Assembly (NCBI GenBank): GCA_045644545.1
Contig: JAZRHC010000029.1
Location: 85,135 to 149,134, forward strand
Length of the DNA stretch: 64,000 nucleotides
Direction of reading: 5' to 3'
Source: Scatosoma sp045644545
GTDB taxonomy: Bacteria > Bacillota > Clostridia > Christensenellales > Borkfalkiaceae
The stretch's first letter is position 1. Each line of letters opens with the position of its first letter. The position numbers and the translations under genes are program-made. The notes beneath the pieces were generated by a model that saw only the letters and a list, made by a program, of their open reading frames with translations, made no database searches and had not been told where the DNA came from. Below, in pieces: positions 14,835 through 24,368 of the stretch.

Positions 14835-17441
14835 ATGGAAAAATTAGTTTTAATAGACGGCAACAGCCTACTCAACAGAGCCTATTACGCTACGCCCGTA
14901 TTCACCACCAAAGACGGACTTCCCACGAACGGCGTATTCGGGTTTATTAAGCTTATGCTCCGTATTATTGCCGATAAAAAACCAAAATATATCGTCGTCG
15001 CGTTCGACGTGCACGCGCCGACCTTCCGTCATAAAGCGTACGACGCGTATAAAGCGGGCAGAAAGCCTATGCCCGAGGATCTTGCCGTCCAGCTTCCCGT
15101 TTTAAAAGAAGTGCTCCAAAAAATGAATATCAAGATTTGCGAGCTTGCAGGTTACGAGGCGGACGACGTTATCGGTACGCTCTCTAAAAAATTCGACGTT
15201 CATTCTTATATTTATACGGGCGATAGGGATTCTTATCAGCTCGTTGACGAAAAAACCAGCGTTTGTTTTACGCGTAAAGGGGTGAGCGACCTTTTAGAGC
15301 TCACCGATTCTAACTTCAAAGACGAAACCAACCTCACGCCCGCCCAAATTATCGATTTAAAGGCGTTAATGGGGGATAAATCGGATAATATTCCCGGGGT
15401 CGAGGGAATAGGCGAAAAATCGGCGTATAAGCTTTTAGAGCAATTTGGAACGCTCGACAATATTTATGCGAACGTCGATCAAATCGCGGGCGCGATCGGG
15501 AGGCGACTTGCGGAGAATAAGGCGAACGCGTATTTTTCCTACGAGCTTGCCACGATCAATACAAATGCCCCCGTGGAAGTAGAGCTTGCCGATTGCGTTC
15601 TCAAAATGCCGTTTCCCGCCTCCGTTCGCAACCGTTTTGCGGAGCTTGAATTTAAATCTATTCTTTCTATGAATATTTTCAGCGACGAGAACGAAACGGA
15701 AGAATCCGAAAACGGCGTGGCGGCGTTAATCGAACCGCCTGTTCGGGAAGTGATTTTAAACACCGTCGAGGAAGCGATCGATCGTATTCATTCTTCACCT
15801 TCCAAAACTATCGCCGTAAACTGGACGGATAACGAATTCCGTTTCTTTTTCAAAAACGAAGGGGACGGAAAATCGGCGGTTACCGAACAGCTTGAATACG
15901 TTTGTCCCGTTAAGATCGGGCTGTTGGACGTCGGATTCTACGATTATCAATTCCAGCCTCTTTTAAAAGCTGTTTTTGAAGGAAAAAAACGGGTAATTTC
16001 TTATTATTCAAAGGAATTAAGGCACAAACTTGCGGAGCAAGATATCGACTTTTTAGCGCCGTTTGAAGACGTTTCAATGCTAAAATGCTTATCCGACGGA
16101 CTTGCCAACACCGACGGTTTGGAATTTTGCTTGAATTACTTTGCGCTTCCCGCGAAAAATCCCGCTTACGGCGTGTATCGCCTTTGGGAAATCTACGCGG
16201 GAAAACTCAACGAGAGAGAAAAATGGCTGTATGAAAAGGTGGAATTACCTCTTTCCGTGGTTCTTTTCGAGATGGAATGCAAAGGGATTTGTATCGACGA
16301 AAAGGCGCTTAGCGAGCTTTCCAAGCGTTATAATAGCGAAATCAACGAGGTTAGCGAAAAGATCTACGAACTGGCGGGGGAAAGATTTAATATCAACTCC
16401 ACGCAAAAACTCGGCGCGATTCTTTTCGATAAGCTGCAAATCGGCGCGGGGGTAAAAAAGGCAAAAACGACCAAATCCTACAAAACGACCGCCGAGGAGC
16501 TTGAAAAATATAAAGACGAACACGAGATCGTTCGCCAGATTTTGCGTTACCGTCAAATCCAAAAAATCAATTCAACCTACGTGGACGGCTTCAAGCCCTT
16601 GATAAAAAACGGAAAGGTGCATACGACGTATCACCAAATCAAAACGGAAACGGGACGGCTTTCGAGCGCAAATCCCAATCTTCAAAATATTCCCGTTCGC
16701 ACGGCAGAGGGCAGGGAATTGCGCAAGCTCTTTATCGCCAGCGAGGGTTGCGTGCTCTTAGACGCCGATTATTCCCAAATCGAGCTCCGTTTGCTTGCGC
16801 ATTTGTCAAAGTGTTCTAAATTGATCGAGGCGTTCCGTCAAAACGGCGATATTCACGCGTTGACGGCTTCCCAAGTTATGAAAACGACCCTTGATAAAGT
16901 CACGCCTGAAATGCGCCGTAGCGCAAAGGCGGTAAACTTCGGCATTATTTACGGTATGAGCGGCTTCGGGCTTGGCAAAGATCTTGGGATTTCTACGCAA
17001 AAGGCGCAGGAATATATCGATAAATATTTCGAAAATTATCCCGAAGTCAAAGAATTTATGAATAAAAACGTGGAGCGAGCAAAGGAAGAAGGCTACACGA
17101 CGACGATGTTCGGGCGCAGAAGAATTATCCACGAATTGAAGTCTACGAATTATAATTTGCGTAGCTTCGGCGAGCGCGCGGCAATGAATATGCCTTTGCA
17201 GGGAACGAGCGCGGATATTATAAAAATCGCTATGCTCGGCGTTTATAATAAATTGAAAGAAGGCGGATATAAAGCCAAACTCGTTTTGCAGGTCCACGAC
17301 GAATTGGTGATCGATTGTCCCGTTGCCGAACAGGAAGAGGTGTCGAAGATTTTGCAAACGGAAATGGAAAACGCCGTTTCATTAAGCGTTCCTTTGACGG
17401 CGGAAGTGGGAATCGGGCAAAGCTGGTATGCGGCAAAATAA
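14835..17441 (+). CDS. polA: DNA polymerase I
   Basis: An 868-residue family A polymerase for repair and Okazaki fragment processing. The N-terminal 5'-nuclease domain (1-290) has LVLIDGNSLLNRAYYA and GYEADDVIGTL. The middle domain (about 300-470) lacks the DXE motif of the 3'-5' exonuclease, so proofreading is probably lost, as in many Firmicutes. The polymerase domain has motif A DYSQIELR, motif B RRSAKAVNFGIIYG and motif C VHDELVID. It is followed by coaE after 78 bp, a common pairing. That gap holds the paired GTTTCACG boxes. Confidence 0.97.
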   Translation: MEKLVLIDGNSLLNRAYYATPVFTTKDGLPTNGVFGFIKLMLRIIADKKPKYIVVAFDVHAPTFRHKAYDAYKAGRKPMPEDLAVQLPVLKEVLQKMNIKICELAGYEADDVIGTLSKKFDVHSYIYTGDRDSYQLVDEKTSVCFTRKGVSDLLELTDSNFKDETNLTPAQIIDLKALMGDKSDNIPGVEGIGEKSAYKLLEQFGTLDNIYANVDQIAGAIGRRLAENKANAYFSYELATINTNAPVEVELADCVLKMPFPASVRNRFAELEFKSILSMNIFSDENETEESENGVAALIEPPVREVILNTVEEAIDRIHSSPSKTIAVNWTDNEFRFFFKNEGDGKSAVTEQLEYVCPVKIGLLDVGFYDYQFQPLLKAVFEGKKRVISYYSKELRHKLAEQDIDFLAPFEDVSMLKCLSDGLANTDGLEFCLNYFALPAKNPAYGVYRLWEIYAGKLNEREKWLYEKVELPLSVVLFEMECKGICIDEKALSELSKRYNSEINEVSEKIYELAGERFNINSTQKLGAILFDKLQIGAGVKKAKTTKSYKTTAEELEKYKDEHEIVRQILRYRQIQKINSTYVDGFKPLIKNGKVHTTYHQIKTETGRLSSANPNLQNIPVRTAEGRELRKLFIASEGCVLLDADYSQIELRLLAHLSKCSKLIEAFRQNGDIHALTASQVMKTTLDKVTPEMRRSAKAVNFGIIYGMSGFGLGKDLGISTQKAQEYIDKYFENYPEVKEFMNKNVERAKEEGYTTTMFGRRRIIHELKSTNYNLRSFGERAAMNMPLQGTSADIIKIAMLGVYNKLKEGGYKAKLVLQVHDELVIDCPVAEQEEVSKILQTEMENAVSLSVPLTAEVGIGQSWYAAK

Positions 17442-17447
17442 ACAAGA

Positions 17448-17499
17448 GTTTCACGAAATTAGTTTCACGGTTTTAAATGTAAAACTTAAATCGTGAAAC
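17448..17499 (+). repeat. Paired GTTTCACG boxes between polA and coaE
   Basis: Two direct copies of GTTTCACG start at 17448 and 17462, exactly 14 bp apart, and an inverted copy CGTGAAAC is at 17492-17499. The second and third copies can form an 8-bp stem around an inner GTTTT/AAAAC stem. The same 14-bp arrangement occurs at 18105-18125 (minus strand) and twice at 60156-60276. Confidence 0.7.
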
Positions 17500-17519
17500 G
17501 AGAAAAGGAGATTTTCGAA

Positions 17520-18095
17520 ATGAAAATTGCGATCACCGGCGGGATTGGAAGCGGAAAGTCCCTCGTCGGAAAAATAATTAAACGAATAGGTTATCCCGTG
17601 TTTTCCTGCGATGATATTTATCGTGAAATGATGCAGGAAAACTCGTATATTGAGCAGATTTCAAAGCTTTTTCCCGACGTTGTAAAAAAGGGCGAAATCG
17701 ATAAAAAAGCTTTATCCGAAAAGGTGTTTTCCTGCGAAAAATCCCTCGAAAAGCTCAACCGTTTAGCGCATCCGTTAATTATGGAGCGTTTGTATAGGCA
17801 AATGAAGCAAGCGGGAAAGGGGTTGGTATTCTCTGAAGTTCCTCTTCTTTTCGAGGGGGGATATGAAAAGGATTTTGATCGGGTGATCGTCGTGATCAGA
17901 AACCTTTCCGATCGCATACAAGCGGTTTGCGAGCGCGACCGCGTTTCAAAAAAGAGCGTAGAAGAGAGAATTTCGAAGCAATTCGATTACGATCGCGCGT
18001 TAACCCAACTAACGGAAAATTATATCGTCCTTAAAAACGACGGCGATATTTCAACTTTACAAACCGCCGTTGAAGAACTTCTATCAAAGCTTTGA
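17520..18095 (+). CDS. coaE: Dephospho-CoA kinase
   Basis: A 191-residue P-loop kinase catalysing the last step of coenzyme A synthesis. Walker A is GGIGSGKS at residues 7-14, the CoA-binding DD is in FSCDDIYREM, and the lid region RVSKKSVEERI is present. The ATG at 17520 is preferred over an upstream GTG because AAAGGAG lies 11 bp before it. The gene is flanked on both sides by GTTTCAC box pairs, and a terminator follows at 18151. Confidence 0.95.
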   Translation: MKIAITGGIGSGKSLVGKIIKRIGYPVFSCDDIYREMMQENSYIEQISKLFPDVVKKGEIDKKALSEKVFSCEKSLEKLNRLAHPLIMERLYRQMKQAGKGLVFSEVPLLFEGGYEKDFDRVIVVIRNLSDRIQAVCERDRVSKKSVEERISKQFDYDRALTQLTENYIVLKNDGDISTLQTAVEELLSKL

Positions 18096-18104
18096 TTTTT
18101 AAAT

Positions 18105-18125
18105 ATGAAACTTTTTTCGTGAAAC
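18105..18125 (-). repeat. Paired GTTTCAC boxes downstream of coaE
   Basis: On the minus strand GTTTCACG (18125-18118) is followed 14 bp later by GTTTCAT (18111-18105). The surrounding bases on the minus strand, AATATT before the first box, also match the copy at 60156. Confidence 0.65.
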
Positions 18126-18150
18126 AATATTTTATTCTTTAATATGTGAT

Positions 18151-18193
18151 AAATCCCCTTGGGCACTTTTTAAGCCATAGGGGGATTTTTTTC
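18151..18193 (+). terminator. Intrinsic terminator of coaE
   Basis: Stem AAATCCCC (18151-18158) with GGGGATTT (18181-18188), an inner GGGC/GCC pairing and an 8-T run. Confidence 0.8.
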
Positions 18194-18208
18194 TTGAAAA
18201 ATTGTATT

Positions 18209-18264
18209 ATGCCAAACATAACTATTTTGATATACATAATATAATACCTATGCGACGCATACTA
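18209..18264. repeat. Short palindromic repeat, copy A
   Basis: The core 18249-18261, TATGCGACGCATA, is a perfect palindrome around one base, preceded by ATAATACC. The 24 bases 18241-18264 match 22 of 24 bases of the copy inside the flavoprotein gene at 59613-59636 (reverse strand). It lies in the non-coding space between coaE and the glycogen promoter. Confidence 0.7.
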
Positions 18265-18366
18265 TTTTTATCGTTTCTTTCCTTTTAGAATAGGAAGAAT
18301 TTTCAAAAAATCCCGATATTTCACGGGAAAAAGATAAAAAAAGTAGAAAAAATTCGGCTTATGTCC

Positions 18367-18395
18367 TTGAAAAAATTCAAAAAATATTGTATAAT
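18367..18395 (+). promoter_or_regulatory. Sigma-A promoter of the glycogen operon
   Basis: TTGAAA (18367-18372), 17-bp spacer, TATAAT (18390-18395). Transcription would start near 18402, leaving a leader of about 58 nt before glgB. Confidence 0.8.
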
Positions 18396-18459
18396 GAAGA
18401 TGACAAACAAAGGCAACGTGTTTTTAAAACTCGCACGCTTTGTTTTTCGGAGGTATTTA

Positions 18460-20352
18460 ATGAAAGGATTTAAAACGGATTATCCCCTGTATTTATTTCA
18501 TCAAGGCGAGAATTTTAAAGCCTATGAAACGATGGGGGCGCATCCCGCCGTTTTAAACAAAAGAAAAGGATACGTGTTCAGGGTTTGGGCGCCGCGCGCG
18601 AAAAGCGTTTCCGTCGTGGGTGAATTCAACGATTGGAATCCCGCCGCACACAAAATGAACAAATTGATCGACGACCAAACGTTCGAGCTTTTTATTCCCA
18701 ACGTTCGGCAATACGATTCTTATAAATACTGTATTGAAACGCACGACGGGAGAACTCTTTATAAAGCCGACCCGTACGCTTTCCATTCCGAGCTTCCCGG
18801 AACGAATTCTTCCAATGCGTCCAAGCTCTACGATTTATCGAGATATAAATGGACGGATAAGGCATATTCGGACAAGCAAAAGCATAAGAATATCTACGCT
18901 TCGCCCGTCAATATCTACGAAGTAAATCTTCTTTCGTGGAGAAAACACGAGGACGGCAGTTTTCTTTCCTATCGGGAGCTAGCCACAGAGCTTGTAAATT
19001 ATCTCGTTGAAATGGGATATACGCACGTGGAAATTATGCCGCTTACCGAGCACCCCTTCGACGGTTCGTGGGGGTATCAGGTCACGGGGTATTATTCGAT
19101 TACCTCGCGACTCGGCACGCCTCACGATTTTATGTATCTCGTGGATTGCCTGCATAAAGCGGGAATCGGCGTGATTCTCGATTGGGTTCCCGCGCATTTC
19201 CCTAAGGACGATTTCGGTCTTTACGAATTCGACGGGGCAACCCTTTACGAGCCTTCCGCTTGGGACAGAAAAGAAAACGAGGGCTGGGGAACGAGAAAAT
19301 TCGACTATGGCAGAAAGGAAATAATTTCTTTCTTGATTTCGAGCGCAGTGTTTCTTTTGGAAACCTATCATCTCGACGGTTTGCGCGTAGACGCAGTGGC
19401 TTCGATGCTGTATTTGGATTATGATAAAAAGCCGGGCGAATGGGTTCCTAATATTTACGGCGAGAATAAAAATCTCGAAGCCGTAGCTTTCTTGCGCCGT
19501 TTAAACGAAACGATTTTCGGGTATTTCCCGAACGCGTTGATGATCGCGGAAGAATCGACGGCTTGGCCGCTTGTGACCCGTCCGACGGATATCGGCGGGC
19601 TCGGCTTCAATTTTAAGTGGAATATGGGCTGGATGAACGACGTTTTGTCTTATATTTCCACCAATCCTTTATACAGAAGATATCAGCACAATAAGCTCAC
19701 CTTTTCTATGATGTACGCCTTTTCGGAGAACTACGTTTTGCCAATTTCCCACGACGAGGTCGTGCACGGAAAAGGCTCGTTACTTGGCAAAATGCCCGGG
19801 GATTACGAAGAGAAGTTTGCAGGCGTTCGCGCGTTCCTTGGCTATATGACGTCGCACCCCGGTAAAAAGCTCAATTTTATGGGCAACGAGATCGGACAGT
19901 TTAAGGAATGGAATTATAAAGAGAGCGTAGAATTTTTCCTTAAAAGCTTCCCCGCGCACGCAAGGCTGTCTACGGCGGTTAAAGAACTTAATCATTTATA
20001 TAAAAACACGCCCGCGCTTTATCAAATCGAGGATTCGTGGGAAGGCTTTGAATGGATCGCGGCGGACGACGGCGACGCAAATCTGATCGCCTACAAGCGC
20101 AAAGATAGAGCGGGCAATCAAGTGATCGCGATCGTCAATTTTGCAGGCGTGGATCATATCGATTACAGGATCGGCGCGGATAAAGGAAAATATAAAATGC
20201 TTTTCAATTCCGACGCTATTCGCTACGGCGGTAAAGGCGCGTTTAAAAAGCGCGTATTCTATACGGAAAAAGCGTATAGTCACGGCAGGGAGGACTCCAT
20301 TAGAATCTCTATCCCAAAACTGACTTGCGTTTATTTAATAAAAATCAACTGA
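18460..20352 (+). CDS. glgB: 1,4-alpha-glucan branching enzyme
   Basis: A 630-residue GH13 enzyme that makes alpha-1,6 branches in glycogen. An N-terminal CBM48 domain (RVWAPRAKSVSVVGEFNDWN) is followed by the catalytic barrel with VILDWVPAHF, GLRVDAVASML (nucleophile Asp), MIAEESTAWP (acid Glu) and PISHDEVVHGKGS. The ATG at 18460 is chosen for the CGGAGGT ribosome binding site; an upstream in-frame start at 18361 falls within the promoter. It is the first gene of glgB-glgC-glgD-glgA-glgP, with gaps of 15-57 bp. Confidence 0.97.
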   Translation: MKGFKTDYPLYLFHQGENFKAYETMGAHPAVLNKRKGYVFRVWAPRAKSVSVVGEFNDWNPAAHKMNKLIDDQTFELFIPNVRQYDSYKYCIETHDGRTLYKADPYAFHSELPGTNSSNASKLYDLSRYKWTDKAYSDKQKHKNIYASPVNIYEVNLLSWRKHEDGSFLSYRELATELVNYLVEMGYTHVEIMPLTEHPFDGSWGYQVTGYYSITSRLGTPHDFMYLVDCLHKAGIGVILDWVPAHFPKDDFGLYEFDGATLYEPSAWDRKENEGWGTRKFDYGRKEIISFLISSAVFLLETYHLDGLRVDAVASMLYLDYDKKPGEWVPNIYGENKNLEAVAFLRRLNETIFGYFPNALMIAEESTAWPLVTRPTDIGGLGFNFKWNMGWMNDVLSYISTNPLYRRYQHNKLTFSMMYAFSENYVLPISHDEVVHGKGSLLGKMPGDYEEKFAGVRAFLGYMTSHPGKKLNFMGNEIGQFKEWNYKESVEFFLKSFPAHARLSTAVKELNHLYKNTPALYQIEDSWEGFEWIAADDGDANLIAYKRKDRAGNQVIAIVNFAGVDHIDYRIGADKGKYKMLFNSDAIRYGGKGAFKKRVFYTEKAYSHGREDSIRISIPKLTCVYLIKIN

Positions 20353-20372
20353 TAATTTAAGGGGGTCTTTTT

Positions 20373-21566
20373 ATGCAAAGAAGAAAAGAATGCGTCGCAA
20401 TGCTTCTTGCGGGCGGACAGGGCAGCAGACTGTTCGCGCTCACCACGGACGTTGCAAAACCCGCCGTTGCTTTCGGCGCGAAGTATCGTATTATCGATTT
20501 CCCGCTTTCGAACTGTATCAATTCGGGCATCGATACGGTTGGCGTGCTTACGCAGTATCAGCCGCTTATTTTAAACGAATATATCGGCAACGGTCAGCCG
20601 TGGGATCTCGACAGAGCCTTCGGCGGGGTACATATTTTATCGCCGTATCAGGCGAAAACCCGTTCCTCGTGGTATGAGGGGACGGCAAACGCGATCTATC
20701 AGAATATGCATTTTATGAAAATGTATAATCCCGAATATATCCTCGTTTTGTCGGGCGATCACATTTATAAAATGGATTACGCGGCAATGCTCAAAGCGCA
20801 TAAAGAAACGGGCGCGGATTGTACGATCGCCGCAATCGACGTGCCGCTTTCCGAAGCCTCCCGATTCGGTATTTTAAATACCAACCCCGACGGCTCTATT
20901 TATCAGTTTGAAGAAAAACCCAAAGTTCCGAAAAGCACTCTCGCTTCGATGGGCATTTATATCTTCACGGCGGAAAAGCTTTTCAAATATTTAGAAGAGG
21001 ACGACGCGAACCCGAATTCCTCCAAGGACTTCGGAAAAGACGTTTTGCCCGCGATGCTCAACGCAGGGGAAAAGATGTTCTCCTACCTTTTTGAGGGGTA
21101 TTGGAAAGACGTTGGGACGATCGCTTCCCTTTGGCAAGCGAATATGGATCTCCTTGGAGATGAACCCGAATTCGACGTCAGCGATAAGTCTTGGAAGATG
21201 CATTCGAGAAACCCGCTTGCTCCCCCCGAATGTATCGGCGAAACGGGAGTGGTTCAAAATTCAATGATCGCCCTCGGCTGCGAAATAGAAGGCGAAGTGA
21301 AAAACTCCGTCCTTGGCAGTAACGTCGTCGTGGAAAAAGGCGCGGTCGTCAAAGACGCCGTCGTGCTCGCCAACAGCGTGATTAAAGCGGGCGCAACCGT
21401 TTCCTATACGATTATCGACGAAAACGTAACGGTCGCCGAAAACGCCGTTATCGGCGTGGAAAAAGACCCGAACGCAGAGATCGTCGTACTCGGCAGAGGC
21501 ATTTGCGTTGGAAAAGGCGTAAAGGTTTCAAGCGGTCAGAAGCACGAAAAAGATATTTTGGAATAA
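20373..21566 (+). CDS. glgC: Glucose-1-phosphate adenylyltransferase
   Basis: A 397-residue ADP-glucose pyrophosphorylase supplying ADP-glucose for glycogen. The nucleotidyltransferase signature is LLAGGQGSRLFALT near residue 11, the catalytic Asp segment is LSGDHIYKMDY, and the C-terminal part is a left-handed beta-helix with hexapeptide repeats (for example AVVKDAVVLANSVIKAGA). In Firmicutes GlgC works together with GlgD, encoded 15 bp downstream. RBS GGGGG precedes the start. Confidence 0.96.
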   Translation: MQRRKECVAMLLAGGQGSRLFALTTDVAKPAVAFGAKYRIIDFPLSNCINSGIDTVGVLTQYQPLILNEYIGNGQPWDLDRAFGGVHILSPYQAKTRSSWYEGTANAIYQNMHFMKMYNPEYILVLSGDHIYKMDYAAMLKAHKETGADCTIAAIDVPLSEASRFGILNTNPDGSIYQFEEKPKVPKSTLASMGIYIFTAEKLFKYLEEDDANPNSSKDFGKDVLPAMLNAGEKMFSYLFEGYWKDVGTIASLWQANMDLLGDEPEFDVSDKSWKMHSRNPLAPPECIGETGVVQNSMIALGCEIEGEVKNSVLGSNVVVEKGAVVKDAVVLANSVIKAGATVSYTIIDENVTVAENAVIGVEKDPNAEIVVLGRGICVGKGVKVSSGQKHEKDILE

Positions 21567-21581
21567 GGGGAGGGAAAGACA

Positions 21582-22697
21582 ATGGCAGCAACCGCATTAG
21601 GCGTTATTTTTTGCAACATTCACGAAGAAAACGTACCCGAGCTCGTAAGAAGAAGAACGATCGCTTCCATTCCGTTTGGGGGAAGATATCGCGTTATCGA
21701 TTTCCAGCTTTCCAATATGGTCAATTCGGGCATTACGACGGTGGGTCTTATGACGAACAATAACTACCGTTCTTTGATCGATCATATCGGAAGCGGCAAG
21801 GACTGGGATCTTGCCAGAAAGGACGGGGGAATTATTCTTTTGCCTCCTTTCTCCGATAAGCACGATAAGCTTTATTCCACTCGTTTGGAAGCGCTTAGCT
21901 CGCTTTCGGGATTTTTGGGGCGGCGTTCGGAAAAGTACGTAGTGCTTTGCGACGGCGACGTACTCGCGAAATTCAATATTTCCGAAATCCTTGCCGCGCA
22001 CGAAAAGAAAAAAGCGGATATCACCTTAGTCACGCATAGTGGCGAGATCGAAAAAGCTTCGGAAATAATGCTCGTCAACGCCGACGAAAACAACCGCGCG
22101 ACCGAAGTGAAATATTCTCCGCGCGTGAAAAAAGGAGAGGTTGGCAACTATTACGCGGGCGTAATGGTTCTTAACCGTCAATTCCTTTTGAATATCGTCG
22201 AAGATTCCGCAGTACACGGCTTCACGAGCTTCGAAACGGATATACTTATCAAGCAGCTTGATTCGCTCAAAGTTTATCGTTATGATTTTAAGGGCTATTT
22301 TGCGAGTATGACGAGTATGGCGGCGTATTATAAACACAATATGCGCCTGCTTGAAAAATCCGTTCGCGACGAACTGTTCGGCGGCAGAGATATGTATACG
22401 AAGGTTCGCGACAGTGCGCCTTCCAAATACGGCGCGGAGGCGACCGTGAAAAATTCGCTGATTTCCGACGGTTGCGAGATCGAAGGCGTGGTGGAAAATT
22501 CCATTTTGTTCCGTGGCGTGAAGGTCGCGAAAGGGGCGGTGGTGCGCAATTCCATCATTATGCAGGATAACGTGATCGGCGCGGGCGCTTCGCTCAGTTG
22601 CGTGATTACCGATAAAAACGTGGTGATCACCGACCGCAGACAGTTGAGCGGTTGCGAAGAAATTCCTTTCTTTATTCAGAAAGGTACGATGCTTTAA
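21582..22697 (+). CDS. glgD: GlgD, regulatory partner of ADP-glucose pyrophosphorylase
   Basis: A 371-residue GlgC paralogue. The fold is recognisable (FGGRYRVIDFQLSNMVNSGI and C-terminal hexapeptide repeats), but the glycine-rich nucleotide-binding loop GGQGSRL is replaced by a segment around NIHEENVPELVRRR and the LSGDH motif becomes LCDGDV, so it is probably catalytically weak or inactive. In Firmicutes GlgD raises the activity of GlgC in a heterotetramer. It is preceded by GGGGAGGG and followed by glgA after 39 bp. Confidence 0.94.
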   Translation: MAATALGVIFCNIHEENVPELVRRRTIASIPFGGRYRVIDFQLSNMVNSGITTVGLMTNNNYRSLIDHIGSGKDWDLARKDGGIILLPPFSDKHDKLYSTRLEALSSLSGFLGRRSEKYVVLCDGDVLAKFNISEILAAHEKKKADITLVTHSGEIEKASEIMLVNADENNRATEVKYSPRVKKGEVGNYYAGVMVLNRQFLLNIVEDSAVHGFTSFETDILIKQLDSLKVYRYDFKGYFASMTSMAAYYKHNMRLLEKSVRDELFGGRDMYTKVRDSAPSKYGAEATVKNSLISDGCEIEGVVENSILFRGVKVAKGAVVRNSIIMQDNVIGAGASLSCVITDKNVVITDRRQLSGCEEIPFFIQKGTML

Positions 22698-22736
22698 GGT
22701 AAATAACCGTATTATAAAAATTTTTTGGAGGACTAT

Positions 22737-24311
22737 ATGGCAGAAAAGAAATGTACAGCGAAAACGACAATCCGAGCGACGGCGAGAAAAAGCGCGAAAA
22801 AATCGACGGTCGAAATTCTGCAAAAGGAAGAGAACGTGATTTTTCCCGAAGTGAAGGAAACGACAGAGCCTACGGTGGAGACCAAGCGTAAAATTTTATT
22901 CGTAGCTTCCGAAGCCGCGCCGTTTATTGCGACGGGCGGGCTTGCCGACGTGATCGGGTCTTTGCCGAAAGCGCTTGCAAAAGACCCTTCCTACGACGTT
23001 CGCGTGGTGTTGCCCTTATATTCGGATATCAAACCAGAATTTCGCAGAAAATTTTCTTTTCTCGGCAATATTTTCACTCCGCTTTCCTGGCGTAATCAAT
23101 ACTGCGGTGTTTTTACCTGCGTGGAAAACGGCGTTACCTTCTATTTTATCGACAACGAGTATTATTTTAAGCGCACGGGCTGCTACGGCTACTACGACGA
23201 CGGCGAACGGTTTGCCTTCTTTTCAAAAAGCGTTATGGAGATTTTGCCGTTTATCGATTTTTATCCCGACGTTTTGCATTGTCACGATTGGCAAGCGGCG
23301 CTTGCGGCAATCTATCTCAAAACCATTTATTGTAAACAGGAAAAATACAGCTTTATCCGCGCTATCTTTACCATTCATAATATAGAGTATCAAGGGAAGT
23401 ATTCCTTGGACATTTTAGGCGATCTTTTCGGCTTGGACGAAGCGAATAAAGGGCTTGTGGAATACGACGGCTCTATCAACCTTATGAAAGGGGCAATAGA
23501 ATGTTCGGAGCAGATTTCAACGGTAAGCCCTACTTACGCGAAAGAGATAAAATCGGCGCATTACGCGCACGGCTTACAGGATATTATCCGCAAAAACGAA
23601 GGAAAGCTTACGGGCATTTTAAACGGTATCGACGTAAATTCGTATAACGCGGAAACGGATAAAGCCTTGTTTGCGAACTATTCCGCGGAAAATCTTGAAA
23701 ACAAGGCGGTATGCAAAGCGGAACTTCAAAAAATGCTCGGTTTGCCCGTTCGCGAAGTACCCGTGATTGCGATGATCACTCGGCTGGTTTCGCATAAGGG
23801 CGTGGATCTCGTGCAAAGCGTGATCGAGGATATGTTACACGAAGATATTCAATTCGTCTTGCTCGGCACGGGCGAGGTCGCTTACGAAAACTTTTTCGTC
23901 GATCTCGGTAGCAAATATGAGGGAAAAGTTTCTGCAAATATTGCCTTTAACGGCGACTTATCGAGAAAAATTTATTCGGGCGCGGATATTTTCCTTATGC
24001 CGTCTTTGAGCGAGCCTTGCGGTCTTTCGCAAATGATCGCTTCCCGCTACGCGACCGTACCCGTCGTGAGAGAAACGGGCGGGCTTTACGATAGCATCAA
24101 GCCTTACGCCTCGGGCGGCAACGGATTTACGTTTACTTCGCGCAATCCTTACGATATGCTGTACGTGATTCACGAAGCGATCGATTTGTATAAAAAGCCC
24201 GACGAATGGAAAGCCTTATTAAAGAAGGTTATGACCACGGACTTTTCTTGGCAACGCTCGGCGGAGGAGTATAAACAACTCTATTCGAACACGATCGCTA
24301 TGCCGTTTTAA
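22737..24311 (+). CDS. glgA: Glycogen synthase (ADP-glucose)
   Basis: A 524-residue GT5 synthase. The ATG at 22737 has GGAGG 7 bp upstream. About 48 residues precede the usual start of the fold (KILFVASEAAP); this tail is rich in Lys, Ala and Thr, then Glu, and looks disordered. The sugar-nucleotide loop reads FIATGGLADVIGSLP; E. coli GlgA has Lys where this has Ala. Other signatures are HDWQAAL, FTIHNIEYQG and SLSEPCGLSQM. It is the fourth gene of the glycogen operon. Confidence 0.95.
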   Translation: MAEKKCTAKTTIRATARKSAKKSTVEILQKEENVIFPEVKETTEPTVETKRKILFVASEAAPFIATGGLADVIGSLPKALAKDPSYDVRVVLPLYSDIKPEFRRKFSFLGNIFTPLSWRNQYCGVFTCVENGVTFYFIDNEYYFKRTGCYGYYDDGERFAFFSKSVMEILPFIDFYPDVLHCHDWQAALAAIYLKTIYCKQEKYSFIRAIFTIHNIEYQGKYSLDILGDLFGLDEANKGLVEYDGSINLMKGAIECSEQISTVSPTYAKEIKSAHYAHGLQDIIRKNEGKLTGILNGIDVNSYNAETDKALFANYSAENLENKAVCKAELQKMLGLPVREVPVIAMITRLVSHKGVDLVQSVIEDMLHEDIQFVLLGTGEVAYENFFVDLGSKYEGKVSANIAFNGDLSRKIYSGADIFLMPSLSEPCGLSQMIASRYATVPVVRETGGLYDSIKPYASGGNGFTFTSRNPYDMLYVIHEAIDLYKKPDEWKALLKKVMTTDFSWQRSAEEYKQLYSNTIAMPF

Positions 24312-24368
24312 GCCACGCGCGAAGCGTTATTACACTTGAAAAAATTTTATCAGGAGATATAAAAAAAT

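Noticed and set aside
14596..14847. Plus-strand frame of 83 residues upstream of polA
   Set aside because: It reads through tRNA-Leu and the polA promoter; not a gene.
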